Shown here: piece by piece, positions 49,698 through 63,576 of the stretch
Layout: each line of letters starts with the position of its first letter
Numbering within the stretch: the first letter of the stretch is position 1
Assembly: GCF_036324505.1 (NCBI RefSeq)
Contig: NC_086362.1
Coordinates: 9,917,043-9,981,042, forward strand
Origin: Eleginops maclovinus
Lineage: Eukaryota; Chordata; Actinopteri; Perciformes; Eleginopidae
Direction: 5' to 3'
Length of the DNA: 64,000 nt
Program-made: the position numbers and the translations under genes
The notes under the pieces: model-generated
The model's database searches: none
Told to the model about the DNA's origin: nothing
Seen by the model: the letters and a program-made list of their open reading frames with translations, nothing else

Positions 49698-52600
49698 GTG
49701 AGTCGCTTTTATTAACCTCAAATGTGTGAGGCTGCTAATTGTAGCCTCGTGCTTCTAAATCTTCGTAGAGTTATTAGTCGTTCTGCGTGACTCAAATGTA
49801 ATAGCTAGCCGTATTATTGCGATATTTTATCACATTACATTATTTAAAGAAAATAACAATGATACATGTATCTGACAGCAGTAAAATGTAATTCATTTAG
49901 TAGAGCGAAAGTGAACGGCTTTGTCCAGTGTGTTGCCCAACTCGATACAATTACGTGTTTATGAATAACCTCCATTTTGCAGCTAGCTTAAAGGCGACAG
50001 CTAATTATTTGGAGAAACAGCCCATTGGGTGTGGGTGACTTCTTTTACGATATTAATATTAGAAAATGGTGTTACTACAGCACAGGTGGAGCCTGTAAAG
50101 CCTTTATTTCCCCTCGGTTCAGCTGCTCCCTCCCGTGGCTCCATCCATCTGTCTGTTGTTGTTGCCCTGAAAACAACTCCACCCAGGATGTTGGGGTGAA
50201 ATATTAATGACAGGAGAAATCATGTGCTGTGTACTGACATGAGCTTACTATCCCTCCCTATTAAGATGCAGTCCCTTTTGGTTGCTAATCCACTAGATGG
50301 ATACTATGCCTGCAACTATCACAGAATAATTAGTATATAGGCATCATTTCCATAGAATGATACAACAATTATGAATTACTTACAGGCCTATATGATCAGA
50401 AATGGCAGCAAGGAAGTGAAACTGTTGGGATATGTCATTGTTAACCTGTAAATTCCTGTACAAAAACACATTGTTTTTTAGTGTTAGCATTACAATTTCA
50501 GCCTCAGAATTAATAACCCATAATCTAATGCGAGTTAACTACAGTGCATATCATTCCAGTTAAAAAAGTCACAACTACCAGCGTGATCTCCCCCCCACCC
50601 CTCTCTCTGTGTCTCTTTGAATGGGTGTTAACCTGAGTGCTTTTCCACTGGCTGCCCTCTTGACTGCAGGAAATGCTGCACTTTTCCTCTATTGAAATTG
50701 ACCTATTAACTAACTGCATGAGAAGGCAGCATGATTGCTGTTGAGTCACCGTTCAACACCACAAAACAAAAGACACAAGCATTGAGTGGCAAATATCCCA
50801 GTAATTTGTCTCCATAGTAACGTCTTAGTGGCAGTAAAGCAGACAAAAGTACCATTAAAATTAATTCTGACCTTAAAGTAGCACTTCTGTTGAAGGGGAT
50901 GTGGCCGTATTCTCATTGAGTTAAATAAAATGATCCTTTTCTGGTATGAGAAATTTAAATAAATATAACACAGGGCCTATTACGAATGTCGGCACTGAAC
51001 ACAATACTTGCAAATGGGATATCACGGTGATCCATGATGCTTTGCCCAAAATAAATGTAATATAAAATTAGATTTGCCGTAATACATAAGCCTGTATCTG
51101 TTCTCTTTATCGGCCAGAATTTTCCAGATGTCTTCCATTAGAGGTCTCATCGTCAGTCAACAAAATGGACTGGCTTATCATAATAAATATACAATGATAT
51201 TTGAGCCTTTTTCCTCTCTATTTTGTGCCGTAATAGAGGTCTTGTAACTTTCTATTCCAGCCATGTTTATAAGCCTGACATCAAGACATGTCATTAGATA
51301 GTTTTCTCAGCAGATATATACCAAAGGTTTCCTGTTGATGTACTCCAGCCAGATATGGAATATGAACAATCACCAACAGATTGTGTTGTTTTCATCTCCA
51401 TCTGACTCAAAACTGCAGCCTGCGTCAGTCACAAAATGGAACCAGTTGCCTCAGTGCAACAATAAAATCTGTTGAGGTGAACTGTTGTTTTACTGTGGCT
51501 TGCTTCACAGTGTGTGGATAGACATTTCTAACCAATGAAATATTTCTCCTTCCCCCCCTGGACTCTCTACATCCTCCTCCACAGTGGCAGTGCCAGTAGG
51601 TGTTGCTGTGGTGAGTGTCTTCGGCCTTGTCTTCACTGTGTCAGCCTTTGCATGGATCTGCTGCCAGCGTAAAAACACCAAATCCCAGAAGACACCTCCT
51701 TATAAGTTTGTGCACATGCTCAAAGGGGTCGACATCTACCCGGAGAGCCTCAGCGGTAAGAAGAAGTTTGCTGCGGCTGCCGCCACCTCGAATAACGACA
51801 CCAGTAAAACTGATGTTAATGGGAACTGCCACACTGCCACCACATTGAATCCCACCGGCACCGGTAAACTGGCCTCCAGTCCAAATGGATCGAAGCCGGA
51901 ACTGCATCTGGATCTGGAGAAAAGGGACCTGAATGGAAACTTCACCACAAAACCATTTCATCACCACCACCAGAAGGTGCGCAGCTCCCCGGACCTGGAG
52001 CTGCCCTCTCCCCATGCTGGGTTCACACAACCTGGTGTGACGGACCACCGTGACATTCCCTCACCATCCAGCACCCTCTCCAGCCAGGCGCCCACCCCGG
52101 CTGTGGACAAGCCCCATGGAGAGGAGAGGGATGCTGGGCTGGGGACCCTCCACTTCTCCCTGGAATACCAGCCGGAGAAGAAGGCCTTCATCGTCCATAT
52201 CAAGGTACTGTGTGTGTTCCTGATTAGGTGTTGTTTTTCTGATCAATATAGCTTCATTGACTGATTGATGACTTTTTGCTGCAGGAAGCCCATGGCCTGA
52301 CCCCGACTGATGAGCAGTCCCTGACCTCTGACCCTTACATCAAGCTGACCCTGCTGCCTGAGAAAAAGCACCGGGTGAAGACCAGGGTCCTGAGGAAGAC
52401 GCTGGACCCCGCCTTTGATGAGACCTTTAGCTTCTATGGGATCCCGCTGGCCCGAGTGTCAGATTTGGCCCTCCACTTCATGGTGCTGAGCTTTGATAGG
52501 TTCTCCCGTGATGAGGTCATCGGAGAGACCCTCGTACCCTTGTCTGGGATCGACTTATCCGAGGGGCGCGTCCTGATGAGCCGGGAGATCATCAAGAAAA

Positions 52601-54521
52601 ATCTCAAGGTAAGATCTCAAACAATTTTCCGGAGTTTTAACCTTTTAATTTGATTATTTTATCATATACGTTTTTTAGGCAGATTATTTGGGATCAAATT
52701 AATGACACATTGTGTTTTAAATGATTTTAGACATGCAAGCATATTTATTTTATATAGCAAATTACAAAACTGCCCTTGTGCTACCAAATTGCCAATATGA
52801 ATCAGTGCAAAAATCTGTACATAATTGTCCTTAAATCCAATTTGTCATTTAAATTGAATGATTTGTTATCACGAACCCGGGTGAATTGTTTCATACTGCT
52901 TTCAAGTGTTCATTTAGCTCTAATGGCATTTTGCAAATGCGTTGTAGCAGTTCACACACATTGTATCAGTCACTAGTTAAGTTATCTGTTGTTGTTGAAT
53001 GAAGCAAATGGGGGTTAAGAAATGCATCCCATGTGATGAGGAGATGAGATCTGTTGCACCAATATGGATTTGACAGCTGATGCTGAGGTCTGTTGTTGTT
53101 CTTAAATGAACTGTTGTGAGTTTGGATTTATGAAAGTCTTTATTGTTCTTTTTTTTTTGTCTCAACCCATTCAGCTTCAGGTTATTATCCCCTTCATTGA
53201 GTTAAACAAATTCTAAAGGACCCAAAATTTGAATTTAACCTTGCTTTCAGTAACACAAAATATGGCTAATTTATATTTTCTTCAGAGAAGATCTGTTTGT
53301 CAATCAAACACACAGAAAAAAAGAAAGTAGGGGACAGTGACAGGGACATTTTTACAATCCCAGTGGTGTATTGGATGGAGTGATATCTACACCACACCCT
53401 TATGGATCTAGGGGATGGTGGTCAATATACTTGCTACTGCAGATTGGCTGTTCCTGGCAACTGTAAGGACCACAAATGTACTTTTCCAGTCATACACTTT
53501 CCTTTTAGAGAAATGTCATTTACTGTGGTATCACAGCCATTTATGCAATGTGAGATGGAGACAACTGTGACAAAAAATGGGTATATTTCCCAGAAATGCA
53601 TTGGGCTAAACTTGGATAATAACAGCAGGGTTGGCTGCATTACATCCAGGTGAATTTAAACTGCTGTAAGATGATATCTCTATCCCTATCTGTCTGTGGT
53701 CTGGGATACAGCAGATGGTTTGGCTGTACATGAGGATTCGTCCATTACAGGTGGAATGTGAGATGATATCAATGTAATTATAGAACTGTGGGCTCTGCTT
53801 TAATGGAAGCACTGTGCCTAGGTGGGAGAGGATATGTTCATGTGTAATATCTTCAAAGATCTCTGAAAGGATGTAGCGCTCCAGAGAAGTGCCGGGAATT
53901 CAGATACTGAGAAATAATAAAACCCCCCTGAGCAGAGCTCCCTTCTGCAATTTTATCATCAAGTGGATTATATTTCTCAAAAGATGTTCTGCTGGCTCTC
54001 TCCAGGCTGAGACGCATTGCTTTTTCAGTTCCATTTCTCATTTGGGTCCCAGGAGAGACGTGTCTAACAAAGCTCTGCTGCAGGGAGGGGTCTGCTGTGC
54101 CCGAACGCTTTTTAGTGCAATCCACAGAAAATGTGTTTACGGATCCAGCATATGTTTTGCAGTGCTCTTCTGGATGTTTTTGTATTTGAATTTTGACTAG
54201 TGAAAAGAAAACCGTAGTTGTTGGAATGTAAATGTTTCTTTATATAAAGACAGCATCCTGGAACTTTTTTAAGTGCGTTAGAAAAAGCCACCTAACATAA
54301 AAGTGGAAACAACATTTGTTGGTCTTTTCAGAGTGCCTAAACAGAACAGTTCACAAATATCACATCCAGTATTAAATATGTCCATGGCAACAATGTGTGT
54401 GACACATTTTGGCTGAATCCTCTCATTTAGAGCCGTCTACTTTGTCTCTCTGATTAGAAGCAGCCCTTTGCTAGGGTGGTGGCTCTCTTTGTGTGAGTGG
54501 CATAGATTTTGCATCACTGCT

Positions 54522-54582
<61 letters not shown>

Positions 54583-56083
54583 AATACAGGGGTTCAGAGA
54601 ATCGATACAGCGCGTCTCAAACAGTGTAGCCATCGCCCTTTTGTCCCCGTAGAGAATGATAAAAAGGAATACAGGATATATTTTTTTCTTGTCTAATAAA
54701 TCTCCCTAGAGGAACGGTAAATCTGCGACACACTTTCAGAGACTTAAACATCATGTTTGTGCTGGAAGTTGTCTTTATCTTCGTACTACTTCTCTTTGCC
54801 ATGGAAACCATGAGCCGAGGCATGACATCGCGTTAGGTGTGATCACAGCATCCGAGGCGCCAACTCTCCTGGGAGTGGACACAGACATGATGTGTGTGTA
54901 TCGCAAGTCGAGTACAGAACAGGGAGCTTCTCAGTCACACATTTTTGCAAGTTGTGACTTGAGAACACACCGTATGAGCAGGTGTGCTTATTAAGTCGAC
55001 AGCCATTTAATCTGGCACAATTTGTGGAGGCAGGTTTCACCACATCATTGTTGATAATAGCTAAGTAACTTATTTTTAGGATTAATACATAGATTTGCTA
55101 ATAGTTACATCATATAATGCATGACTATATGAAATCTTTGGATATTTTTCCTTTGTTAAACTTGAAGGAAAGAAAGATGTACATACAGGATGATGGCATT
55201 TATGAACCCCTACTCTGTCTCTCCACAGAAGTCCTCAGGTCGAGGGGAGCTGCTTCTCTCCCTGTGCTACCAGTCCACCACCAACACTCTGACTGTGGTC
55301 GTCCTCAAAGCTCGCCACCTGCCCAAGACTGAAAACAATGGACCTACAGGTACAAACACATGTAGAGAAACATATCAAATGCCATCCACAAATGCATTTG
55401 TGCCTCACCCTCCTCCACATAACCATGAACAGATAAAACGAAATCACTCTCCTTTTCCTGCCAAGCAGCCCAGACTACTTTGGATGCAGTGATAGTTTCC
55501 ATTATGACACCGCCACCGCACTGAAGTAATCTGATCAGGATGTGATAGAGAGCACTTTAGTGACAAGCACACACACACATACGCACACCAAGTGTTTACT
55601 CAGCCTCTTTTGTCCTCATCACGAACATCCATCATTTCCGCTCCATCGATCGCCGTATTGATCGGGCTTAGGAATAATATGCCACTCTAGAACCGCTGCA
55701 GGGATAGTCACCAAGCCCTTTTTTTTTGCTTTTGACCTTACTTTGATCATTGTCCTTCTCTAGATCCGTACGTCAAGGTGAACATGTACAACGGCAAGAA
55801 GCGTGTGTGTAAGAAGAAGACCCACGTGAAGAAGTGTTCCCCTAACCCGGTCTTCAACGAGCTCTTTGTCTTTGATCTGCCCTCCGAAGAGGGCCTGAGG
55901 GACACCAGCGTGGAGCTGCTGCTGATGGACTCAGACATGGGCAACTCCCGCTGCCCCAACACCGTCCTGGGACGTGTGGTGCTGGGCACATCGGTGGCGG
56001 GCACGTCTGGCGAGCACTGGAGGGAGATCTGCGAGCACCCGCGCCGCCAGATCGCCAAATGGCACGGTTTGTCGGAGGATTAG
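49664..56083 (+). CDS. syt4: Synaptotagmin of the SYT4/SYT11 group
   Basis: Vesicle membrane protein of neurons and secretory cells that controls exocytosis without ordinary Ca2+ sensing by C2A. Five exons: 49664-49697, 51585-52204, 52285-52608, 55229-55349, 55764-56083; 472 residues (SYT4 about 425). Very short lumenal end, then a membrane span (GLVFTVSAFAWICC) and PPYKFVHMLKGVDIYPESL. The linker has ELHLDLEKRDLNGNF, a strong SYT4 signature. C2A includes SDPYIKLTLLPEKKHRVKTR, with Ser replacing the Ca2+-site Asp in LSFDRFSRDE, as in SYT4/11. C2B includes STTNTLTVVVLKARHLPK, the polybasic CKKKTHVKK and the closing WHGL. C2B has Glu for one Ca2+ ligand and a lengthened third loop. The longer linker (Ala, Asn/Thr and a His run) explains the extra size. 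Confidence 0.88.
49698..51584. other. syt4 intron 1
   Basis: 1.9 kb with ordinary sequence; no repeat array or exon-like segment recognised. Confidence 0.6.
51585..52204 (+). CDS. syt4: syt4 exon 2 (membrane span, linker, start of C2A)
   Basis: Acceptor CTCCTCCACAG, donor AAG|GTACTG. Holds the span, the Cys pair at its cytoplasmic edge (likely palmitoylated), the long linker with FHHHHQK, and the first C2A strand, LGTLHFSLEYQPEKKAFIVH. Confidence 0.93.
52285..52608 (+). CDS. syt4: syt4 exon 3 (C2A)
   Basis: Acceptor TTTTTGCTGCAG, donor AAG|GTAAGA; 108 codons. Carries SDPYIKLTLLP, TLDPAFDETFSFYGIP and VLSFDRFSRDEVIGE. Ser and Glu stand where classic sensors have Asp. Confidence 0.95.
52609..55228. 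other. syt4 intron 3
   Basis: 2.6 kb. Contains a (TG)n array at 54524-54580 and an open frame at 53402-53653 with an Ig-like motif that I do not accept as an exon. Confidence 0.6.
54524..54580. repeat. (GT)n microsatellite in syt4 intron
   Basis: About 28 GT units in intron 3, some 650 bp before the next acceptor. Confidence 0.96.
55229..55349 (+). CDS. syt4: syt4 exon 4 (start of C2B)
   Basis: Acceptor TCTCCACAG, donor G|GTACAA. Encodes SGRGELLLSLCYQSTTNTL, then VVVLKARHLPKTENNGPT. Glu in KTENNG replaces the first C2B Ca2+ ligand. Confidence 0.95.
55764..56083 (+). CDS. syt4: syt4 exon 5 (end of C2B and stop)
   Basis: Acceptor CCTTCTCTAG. Encodes DPYVKVNMYNGKKRVCKKK, PNPVFNELFVFDLP, the odd loop MDSDMGNSRCPNTVLG, GEHWREICEHPRRQIAKWHG and LSED. 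Stop TAG. Confidence 0.95.
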
Positions 56084-56600
56084 AAGGGGGTTGGTATTTG
56101 ATCTGGTCCAACCACGAGAGGGATGGATTGAGGATGGGCGGAATTAAACACATTGGACTTTCAGTGGGGGCGGGTGGGAAACAAGGGGAGGGGCTTTGAT
56201 GTTGTTGGGGTGGAAGGGGGTCATTTGAAGTGATGTCATCATTCAATCAATCATTCACTTTGAAGTTATCGGGGTTCGGCGGGGAGGGCGGGCCATGACA
56301 AAGGGAACCCTGTAGCTTTAAATGAACCCAAAGACTGTCCCAGAAAATCACCTGGTAACATGCAACATTATCTCCATGGCAACAATCAATTGTCAAGGTA
56401 ACAGTGTGCAGTGCAGAATGTCTTAAATGTCGCAATTACTCTTCTTCTTTATCTCTTCTTCTTTTCTTTTTGTTCTTCTTCTTCTCTTTCTTTGGCTATT
56501 CCTCCTATAAATAGTAACCTAGTTCATCGTATGAAAACCAGAATGAACCACATCTGACAACGCTGTAAAAAATGTGGATTATTAAAAGTTTATTTTATAA
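56084..56600 (+). other. syt4: syt4 3' untranslated region with polyadenylation signal
   Basis: G-rich just after the stop, then a pyrimidine-rich CTTCTTCTT stretch near 56440-56490. ATTAAA at 56581-56586 is the likely end signal. Confidence 0.65.
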
Positions 56601-56799
56601 TGAAAATGTTTTCTTCATAAAGATGTAGATTGGTTTTATTTATGTTCTTGTTTTGTACTCTTATGGTTGATTTGTTGGACATGTTTTGTAAGTATAAGTG
56701 GTATTGCATATATGATTACATATTGAGTACAAGACAGCCTAAATTAGGTGGTTCGAGAAAAAAGATTAGAAAAGACCGAGTGCACTGGGGACAGTTGGC

Positions 56800-56802
<3 letters not shown>

Positions 56803-56833
<31 letters not shown>

Positions 56834-56873
56834 TGTGTGTGCGTGCGAGTGTGTGTGCGTGTGTGCATGTGTG
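56803..56873. repeat. Interrupted (GT)n microsatellite
   Basis: A short pure GT run followed by GT units broken by GA, GC and CAT changes, an ageing array. Confidence 0.9.
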
Positions 56874-56879
56874 TTAGCT

Positions 56880-58388
56880 CTACAGAAATGTAAGCCACAT
56901 AATGTTTACTGTAGGTGTTTTGTCCCCCTTACTGTGAGCACAAAGACAGGTGAAATGCAAATGTATGTACCTTACTATAAAATATGGCAAGTTCTGAGAA
57001 AGAAAACAGAGTTTGAAGTATTTATTTCACAAGCACGTGGGTGTGTGTGTTTGTTGCAAATACCTGAATACCATTAGACGCAACGTCACATCCAACAGCT
57101 CCATTTCCCGGAAATCACTCATAAGATTGTTCTAAGGTAAAATGCTGTTTTAATATTATAACACCACAAACATAATCTGGTTATGGATTGGCGTCCTGAC
57201 CTCAGCATCCTGAGGGATGACATCACTGGGCCCATGTCCACGTCTGATGATGTAATAAGTGCTGAGTGGCTAAGTGCTCGAGGATGTAGTCATCGAGTCT
57301 GAATTTAATATCGGCTAAGTGGTTCAGTGAGGAAGGGCAGCTGGCTCAGCACGATTGCTTTTTTATTCCTTTCCTAAAAATAGAGATTAAACTAAGAATT
57401 GTAACCTCTGTCTTTGTACTGCCTCTTCTCCCAGTGTTTGCTTTAGTCTCCTCTGTTTCATCATGTGTTTGCTGCTGAAACCTCTAGAGAAGTGGGATGT
57501 TATGTCACTCTGCCCTTCCTCAGTGGACTTGACCTGGGACAGCGCTCTCTGAGAAGGCTTTCTATTTAAAACCTCTGCTGTCATCTTAAAGCAATACAAA
57601 ACAACTGTGCAATGTGCAGTATGACTACCATCCCCCTATTCCTCATTTCGTCTGGCTTACTAATCACGATTAAGCCATTTAGAAGATGCTCTTATGTGAA
57701 GTCTTAAACAGTGTCCTGAACAGTGACTGAGTTAGTGTGTGCAATCTGCATGAAATGCCATTTTCAGAGCTAATGAAACCCTCCAGCATCAAATCTACCA
57801 CACACTTTCCCCCACTTTTAAAATTGTTCAGACGTATTGATCAAAGCGATTCCTCCCTACTAGTTTACTCTACTTTCATGCTTGTCTCTGAAAAACATAA
57901 TTCAAAAGATGAAACACTGGTGCAGAAAAAAAGACAATCAATGAAAAGAAGAGCAATATCTCCCCCAAACTAATAATGATAGTGCCGCAGAAAGATTCTT
58001 CAAAAGACCTCAAGGTTCTCTTTTGATAGAAAATGATTATTTGATTATGCCTAAACTATTTATGTTTTCAACCATTTAGTGACTCTAATTTAATTTGTGT
58101 AGCTTTTTGTTTTCTCATTGATTGAATAGGCAGACAGCCTTTCAGCCGCCCTGAACCTCTCAGACACACTCCTTCACATCCTTCAGATTCCACACTTATT
58201 TTACAGCCACTTCAGCTCAGACTCAGGAAACTGGTGCAGCTGAAGAGACTACTGTGTGTAGAGGAACAGCATACATTAGCATGCTAAGTACTGAAAGGTG
58301 TGTTTAATGCATCCACAGTACAGCAGAAAGCACTGCGAGACACTTCTGTGATGCAGAACTTGACCCTTGACATCCTCAATACAATCTG

Positions 58389-58438
<50 letters not shown>

Positions 58439-60485
58439 TTTTTGCCCTTATGTACATCAATATGTGCCTTGTCTTGATCTAGACATCTGTCCCTGTGAGG
58501 TCAAGTCAATCTGTTGCTGCAGGAATCGAATACAATCACTCAGTGTGTCTCTGCTTAGAATACAGAGAAGGCCTTAAATGTGTGTGTGCATGTATTTGTG
58601 TGGAAGAGGGTGCTTTGTCCTAATTAGGGATCTTATGGGAGAGTACACGAACCAAATGAGATATTTCTGTACTTATTATTGCCTCTCATTACCAACGTCT
58701 CTTAGTCCAAATTACCCGGCTCCTTTTATGCTGCAAATAAAAAGAGGCATCACTGTAAATGACCGAAAAAGCTGTAATGGGCTAGATATTATGTGAATTA
58801 GAGACGCAGGGGTATTAAAAGAGAAAATATGAAGTCTGATCTGGGTTGCCCAGCTGTTCGTAGATGTGTAGTCTTGCTATCAGCTATTATTTAGTTTTAT
58901 CTACACAAAATAAATGTACTTAATTTGGATTGCGCTTAAACACACCTGAATTTCAGTTTAATACGTGCAATTTGGTTGCCAGGAAACATTGTTAGTGCAG
59001 TGTGGAAATCAATGAAAATAAATTGTAATGTATTCAACTTTACTGTCAATCATAGCTATCAGATGGAGAAATGTGTGTTTGGAGTTAGTTTACATTTTTT
59101 GATTGAGGTTTTTTTTTAAGTCCTATCCGATTGCATCATTATTCAACGGCATTCTGATTGAGTGTCAGGTCAAATAAGTCGATATATTAATAAGAATTAT
59201 TCCTAGCACCAGTTTTATGGCTCCTGGTCTCTGAAATACACCACAAATTAGATTGTGAGTCGACTAAAGATCAATCTGCAGAGGGAGGAGATGAAATGAG
59301 GAGATGAAAGTTTTCAAAGTGACACCACAGGAGTGGAGGAGGGTTAGATAGATGGCTGGATGGATAGATGGGAAGAAGAGGTGAGAGAAGAGTCAGACAG
59401 GAAGGAAGAAAGGTGGGGAGAGGGATGAAATAAGGCCAAGTTGAGATATGAGGTAGAGGAGAGGGAGACTGGAATGAGAAAGTCGAACAAGGGTGAAAGA
59501 GAGATGAGTCGGCGATGATGAGTGTGGGTTAGCAGGAGGTGTAGGAGGATTTCTGAGGGTCGTTTCAGATAATGAAATGACAGGAATGTAATGAAGAGGC
59601 TCTGCTCTTTTTACTATTACTGTCATACTTCATAAGGGGCAAACTACACCCACCATCCTGTGCATATCTAATGTGCAGTTTCATAAGGATTCAGTTTAAG
59701 TGGTGTTAGGTTCAAAATGAGGAATGAGGAAATAAAAACATTACGTTTTAGCTTAAGATACATTTTTTACATACTGTAAGATAACACAGAGTTGTATTAC
59801 CTCAGTCATGTAATAAATTAAATGATACTACGTTGCTTTCATTGGCTACATTTGTTAAAATAAATCCAAGTACATTTTTAGTTTGGACTATCAATCCATA
59901 CTCTCCTTCTTTTTCAGCCCTTATACTACATCACATACATTTCTTTCTTGCTCCCGACATAATTACTAATACCAGTATAGCTCACCGCCTTCTTGTTTAT
60001 CAGGGGGCCACGTTGTGAATACATAGCAGGCCCCTCTAAACCATATCAGCGAGGCTGAAAACGACTGAAATTGGCCATTTAATGGGCTGATAACATTCAA
60101 AGCCTGAAATATATGTTCATTATGATTACTTGTTATCTAATTTTTGTTGCAATAACTATAATTTCCTCTTTATTTTCACCATTACATCATTAAACCATCA
60201 TAATCAAATAGTTATGTCAGCTTGAAGCAATACTTTTTATAATGTGCTAACACATAAAACATCAAAATCCCCTCTGTTTTACAGTGTCTTACTGACCAAA
60301 GCATGTGAGTTACTGGAAAACATGTTTTGTTTATGTTTGTACATGTACAGTAATTCTCAGAAATCTATATATAACATTTTATGTAACCCTCAAGGCTGCG
60401 CTTGAGATGAGATGAAAGAGAGGTATTTATATAACCTGTTATCAGTGTTGTATCTGAACCTGAGGCACACTAACACAAATACACA
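56880..60485. other. Non-coding stretch, no gene recognised
   Basis: No exon or RNA gene seen. Holds a short CA array at 58391-58430. A purine-rich region at 59280-59560 has GATA/GATG and GGAAGAAAGG words. Confidence 0.5.
58391..58430. repeat. (CA)n microsatellite
   Basis: About 20 CA units. Confidence 0.95.
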
Positions 60486-60491
60486 GAAGGG

Positions 60492-60707
<216 letters not shown>

Positions 60708-60709
60708 AT

Positions 60710-61890
60710 GCACTGTGGCACAGATGGGGTGAGTCATCATGGAAATTAACTTCAGACACACAGACAAGTTTTATTGAGTCCTTTATGTTCAGCAAACACA
60801 CCCACTGAAACATTGAACACCCATTAATGTATACCTTTGCACACACAGTACACACCCATAAAACCATATTTACACTAATTATTGTACACTTTGAAGTGCA
60901 TATTCCAAGCAACCGCGATCATTGACTCTAAAGGGACAATAACATCTACCATCCGCTTCAATGCTCGATACAAAACCCACACACACTAATGACCCGTTTT
61001 GTGGGGACTGAAGGCTGCCCATTAGTCAGGTTTGTGAGAGCAGAGAGAAAAAGATTAGTTAACGGCTGGAGGCGTTAGAGGGGAAAACGCTGACATTAGT
61101 TAATGAGAGCAAACAATCGCTTGGGGAGTTTCTGCACAACATGGGACAAACCAAGTGTCAGTGTAACATACTGTGAAATATTTACACTTTTTTCTTTAGC
61201 TATTCTTTTAACTCTAAAACATGTAATCCCTTAATGTGTTTGGAACTGCTTCATTTGAATATCCTATGTAAGCGGTTATGTGTTGTGGGAGGCTGTCTGC
61301 AAGCTTTCATAGCACTGATTAACAACCCTGCAGGGAGGAACCAATCAGCTGCTTTTGTGTTCAGTTAAAATAAAATCTGAAGGACTAATTATATGCAAAG
61401 TCTGCTTTAAGTTCCATACTCCACAGGTCCCCCTCAGACAGAATCAGAGTTGGCTTCAACATATTTAAAGTATCTCAATCTATTCCGGTATTACCATATC
61501 AAGTATCAAGTAAGGCAATGTTAAGTCATGTGTTCATGTTATACCTGTTTATTTACAACATTTGGAGGTAAAAAATATTTGTTTTCAACCTGAATCAAAA
61601 ATATTAAGGAATGTTGTGAAGCACTCCTGTCAAACCTGTCCAAATGCATTGGTCTTCATTTTAAAACAATCTGGACGAAATTAGATCAAGAAGTATTAGT
61701 AGAGGTTGTTAGTGAATTGCAGCCTCACTCACTTTAACCAATCGAGACACATCCTGCGACATTTCAACCAATGAAGTAGAGGATCCATATGTGTTACCAA
61801 GGCAACCGCCACAGTCCCTATCCTTGAGAAAGGCGGCAAAAGAGATTTACAGCAAAACCCTGTTGGGTTTACGACACAGAGCCTGTAAAA
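60710..61890. other. Non-coding stretch, no gene recognised
   Basis: Ordinary AT-rich intergenic DNA with no recognised features. Confidence 0.5.
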
Positions 61891-61892
61891 GA

Positions 61893-61980
61893 TGCAGCCA
61901 CTTGGGGGCAAGAGCACGTGTGTGTGTGTGTGTGTATGTGTGTGCCTTAAACAGACACACGTGCTCTTGCCCCCAGGTGG

Positions 61981-61985
<5 letters not shown>
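61893..61985. repeat. Near-perfect 31-bp inverted repeat
   Basis: Arms 61893-61923 and 61955-61985 are reverse complements at 30 of 31 positions, around a 31-base loop containing a TG run. The right arm runs directly into a (CA)n array. Confidence 0.9.

Positions 61986-62066
<81 letters not shown>
61985..62066. repeat. (AC)n microsatellite
   Basis: About 41 CA units starting at the last base of the inverted repeat's right arm. Confidence 0.97.
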
Positions 62067-62069
<3 letters not shown>

Positions 62070-62256
62070 CACACACCAAAGGTTAAAAACAGGTTTGCTG
62101 GTCTCTTGCCTTGACATTACCTTTGCTGTCATGGCAACTGTAGTAGGTAGCAGGGCGGTGGAGAGCCAGAGAGACGCAGAGAGGGGATATATACCAGAGG
62201 AGGAGAAGTTGGAGGAGAAGGATTGTAGTGCAGGAGGCAGGAGATGGATGGGGAAC

Positions 62257-62274
62257 GGGGGGGGGGGGGGGGGG
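62257..62274. repeat. Poly(G) run
   Basis: Eighteen G residues in a row on the + strand, which can fold as a quadruplex and is prone to sequencing error. Confidence 0.9.
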
Positions 62275-63199
<925 letters not shown>

Positions 63200-63534
63200 A
63201 TGTTGTAAAACCACAGAGTTTGTGTATCCTCGATTGCCCTTCCTTCTTACCTCTGTCAGTCTTTTCGTCCCGTATACAACATACATACAATGTGATACTT
63301 TTTTTATGTTCACTGATGTAAAAGAAAGGAATTAATAAATAATCGAGGGAAGTATAGACTACACTAAAGTGAGATGCGATGCATGACTCACCAGCTGTCA
63401 TTACATGACAATTGACACGTAATACACACAAACACACACACACAGTCACACACTGCTCTGCACATATTCAATTCAGCCCATGTTTGAAACTAAGCTCAGT
63501 GTAATTACTTGCTTAACATTTTGCTGACTATCAC

Positions 63535-63538
63535 TGTG

Positions 63539-63570
<32 letters not shown>

Positions 63571-63576
63571 TGTGTT
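63535..63576. repeat. (TGCG)n alternating purine-pyrimidine array
   Basis: About eight TGCG units bracketed by TGTG. A pure purine-pyrimidine alternation with GC steps is the sequence class most prone to Z-DNA. Confidence 0.92.

Noticed and set aside
53402..53653. Ig-like exon in syt4 intron 3 (DGGQYTCYC motif)
   Set aside because: A single short motif; upstream sequence breaks the frame and there is no second Ig landmark. Chance is the simpler reading.
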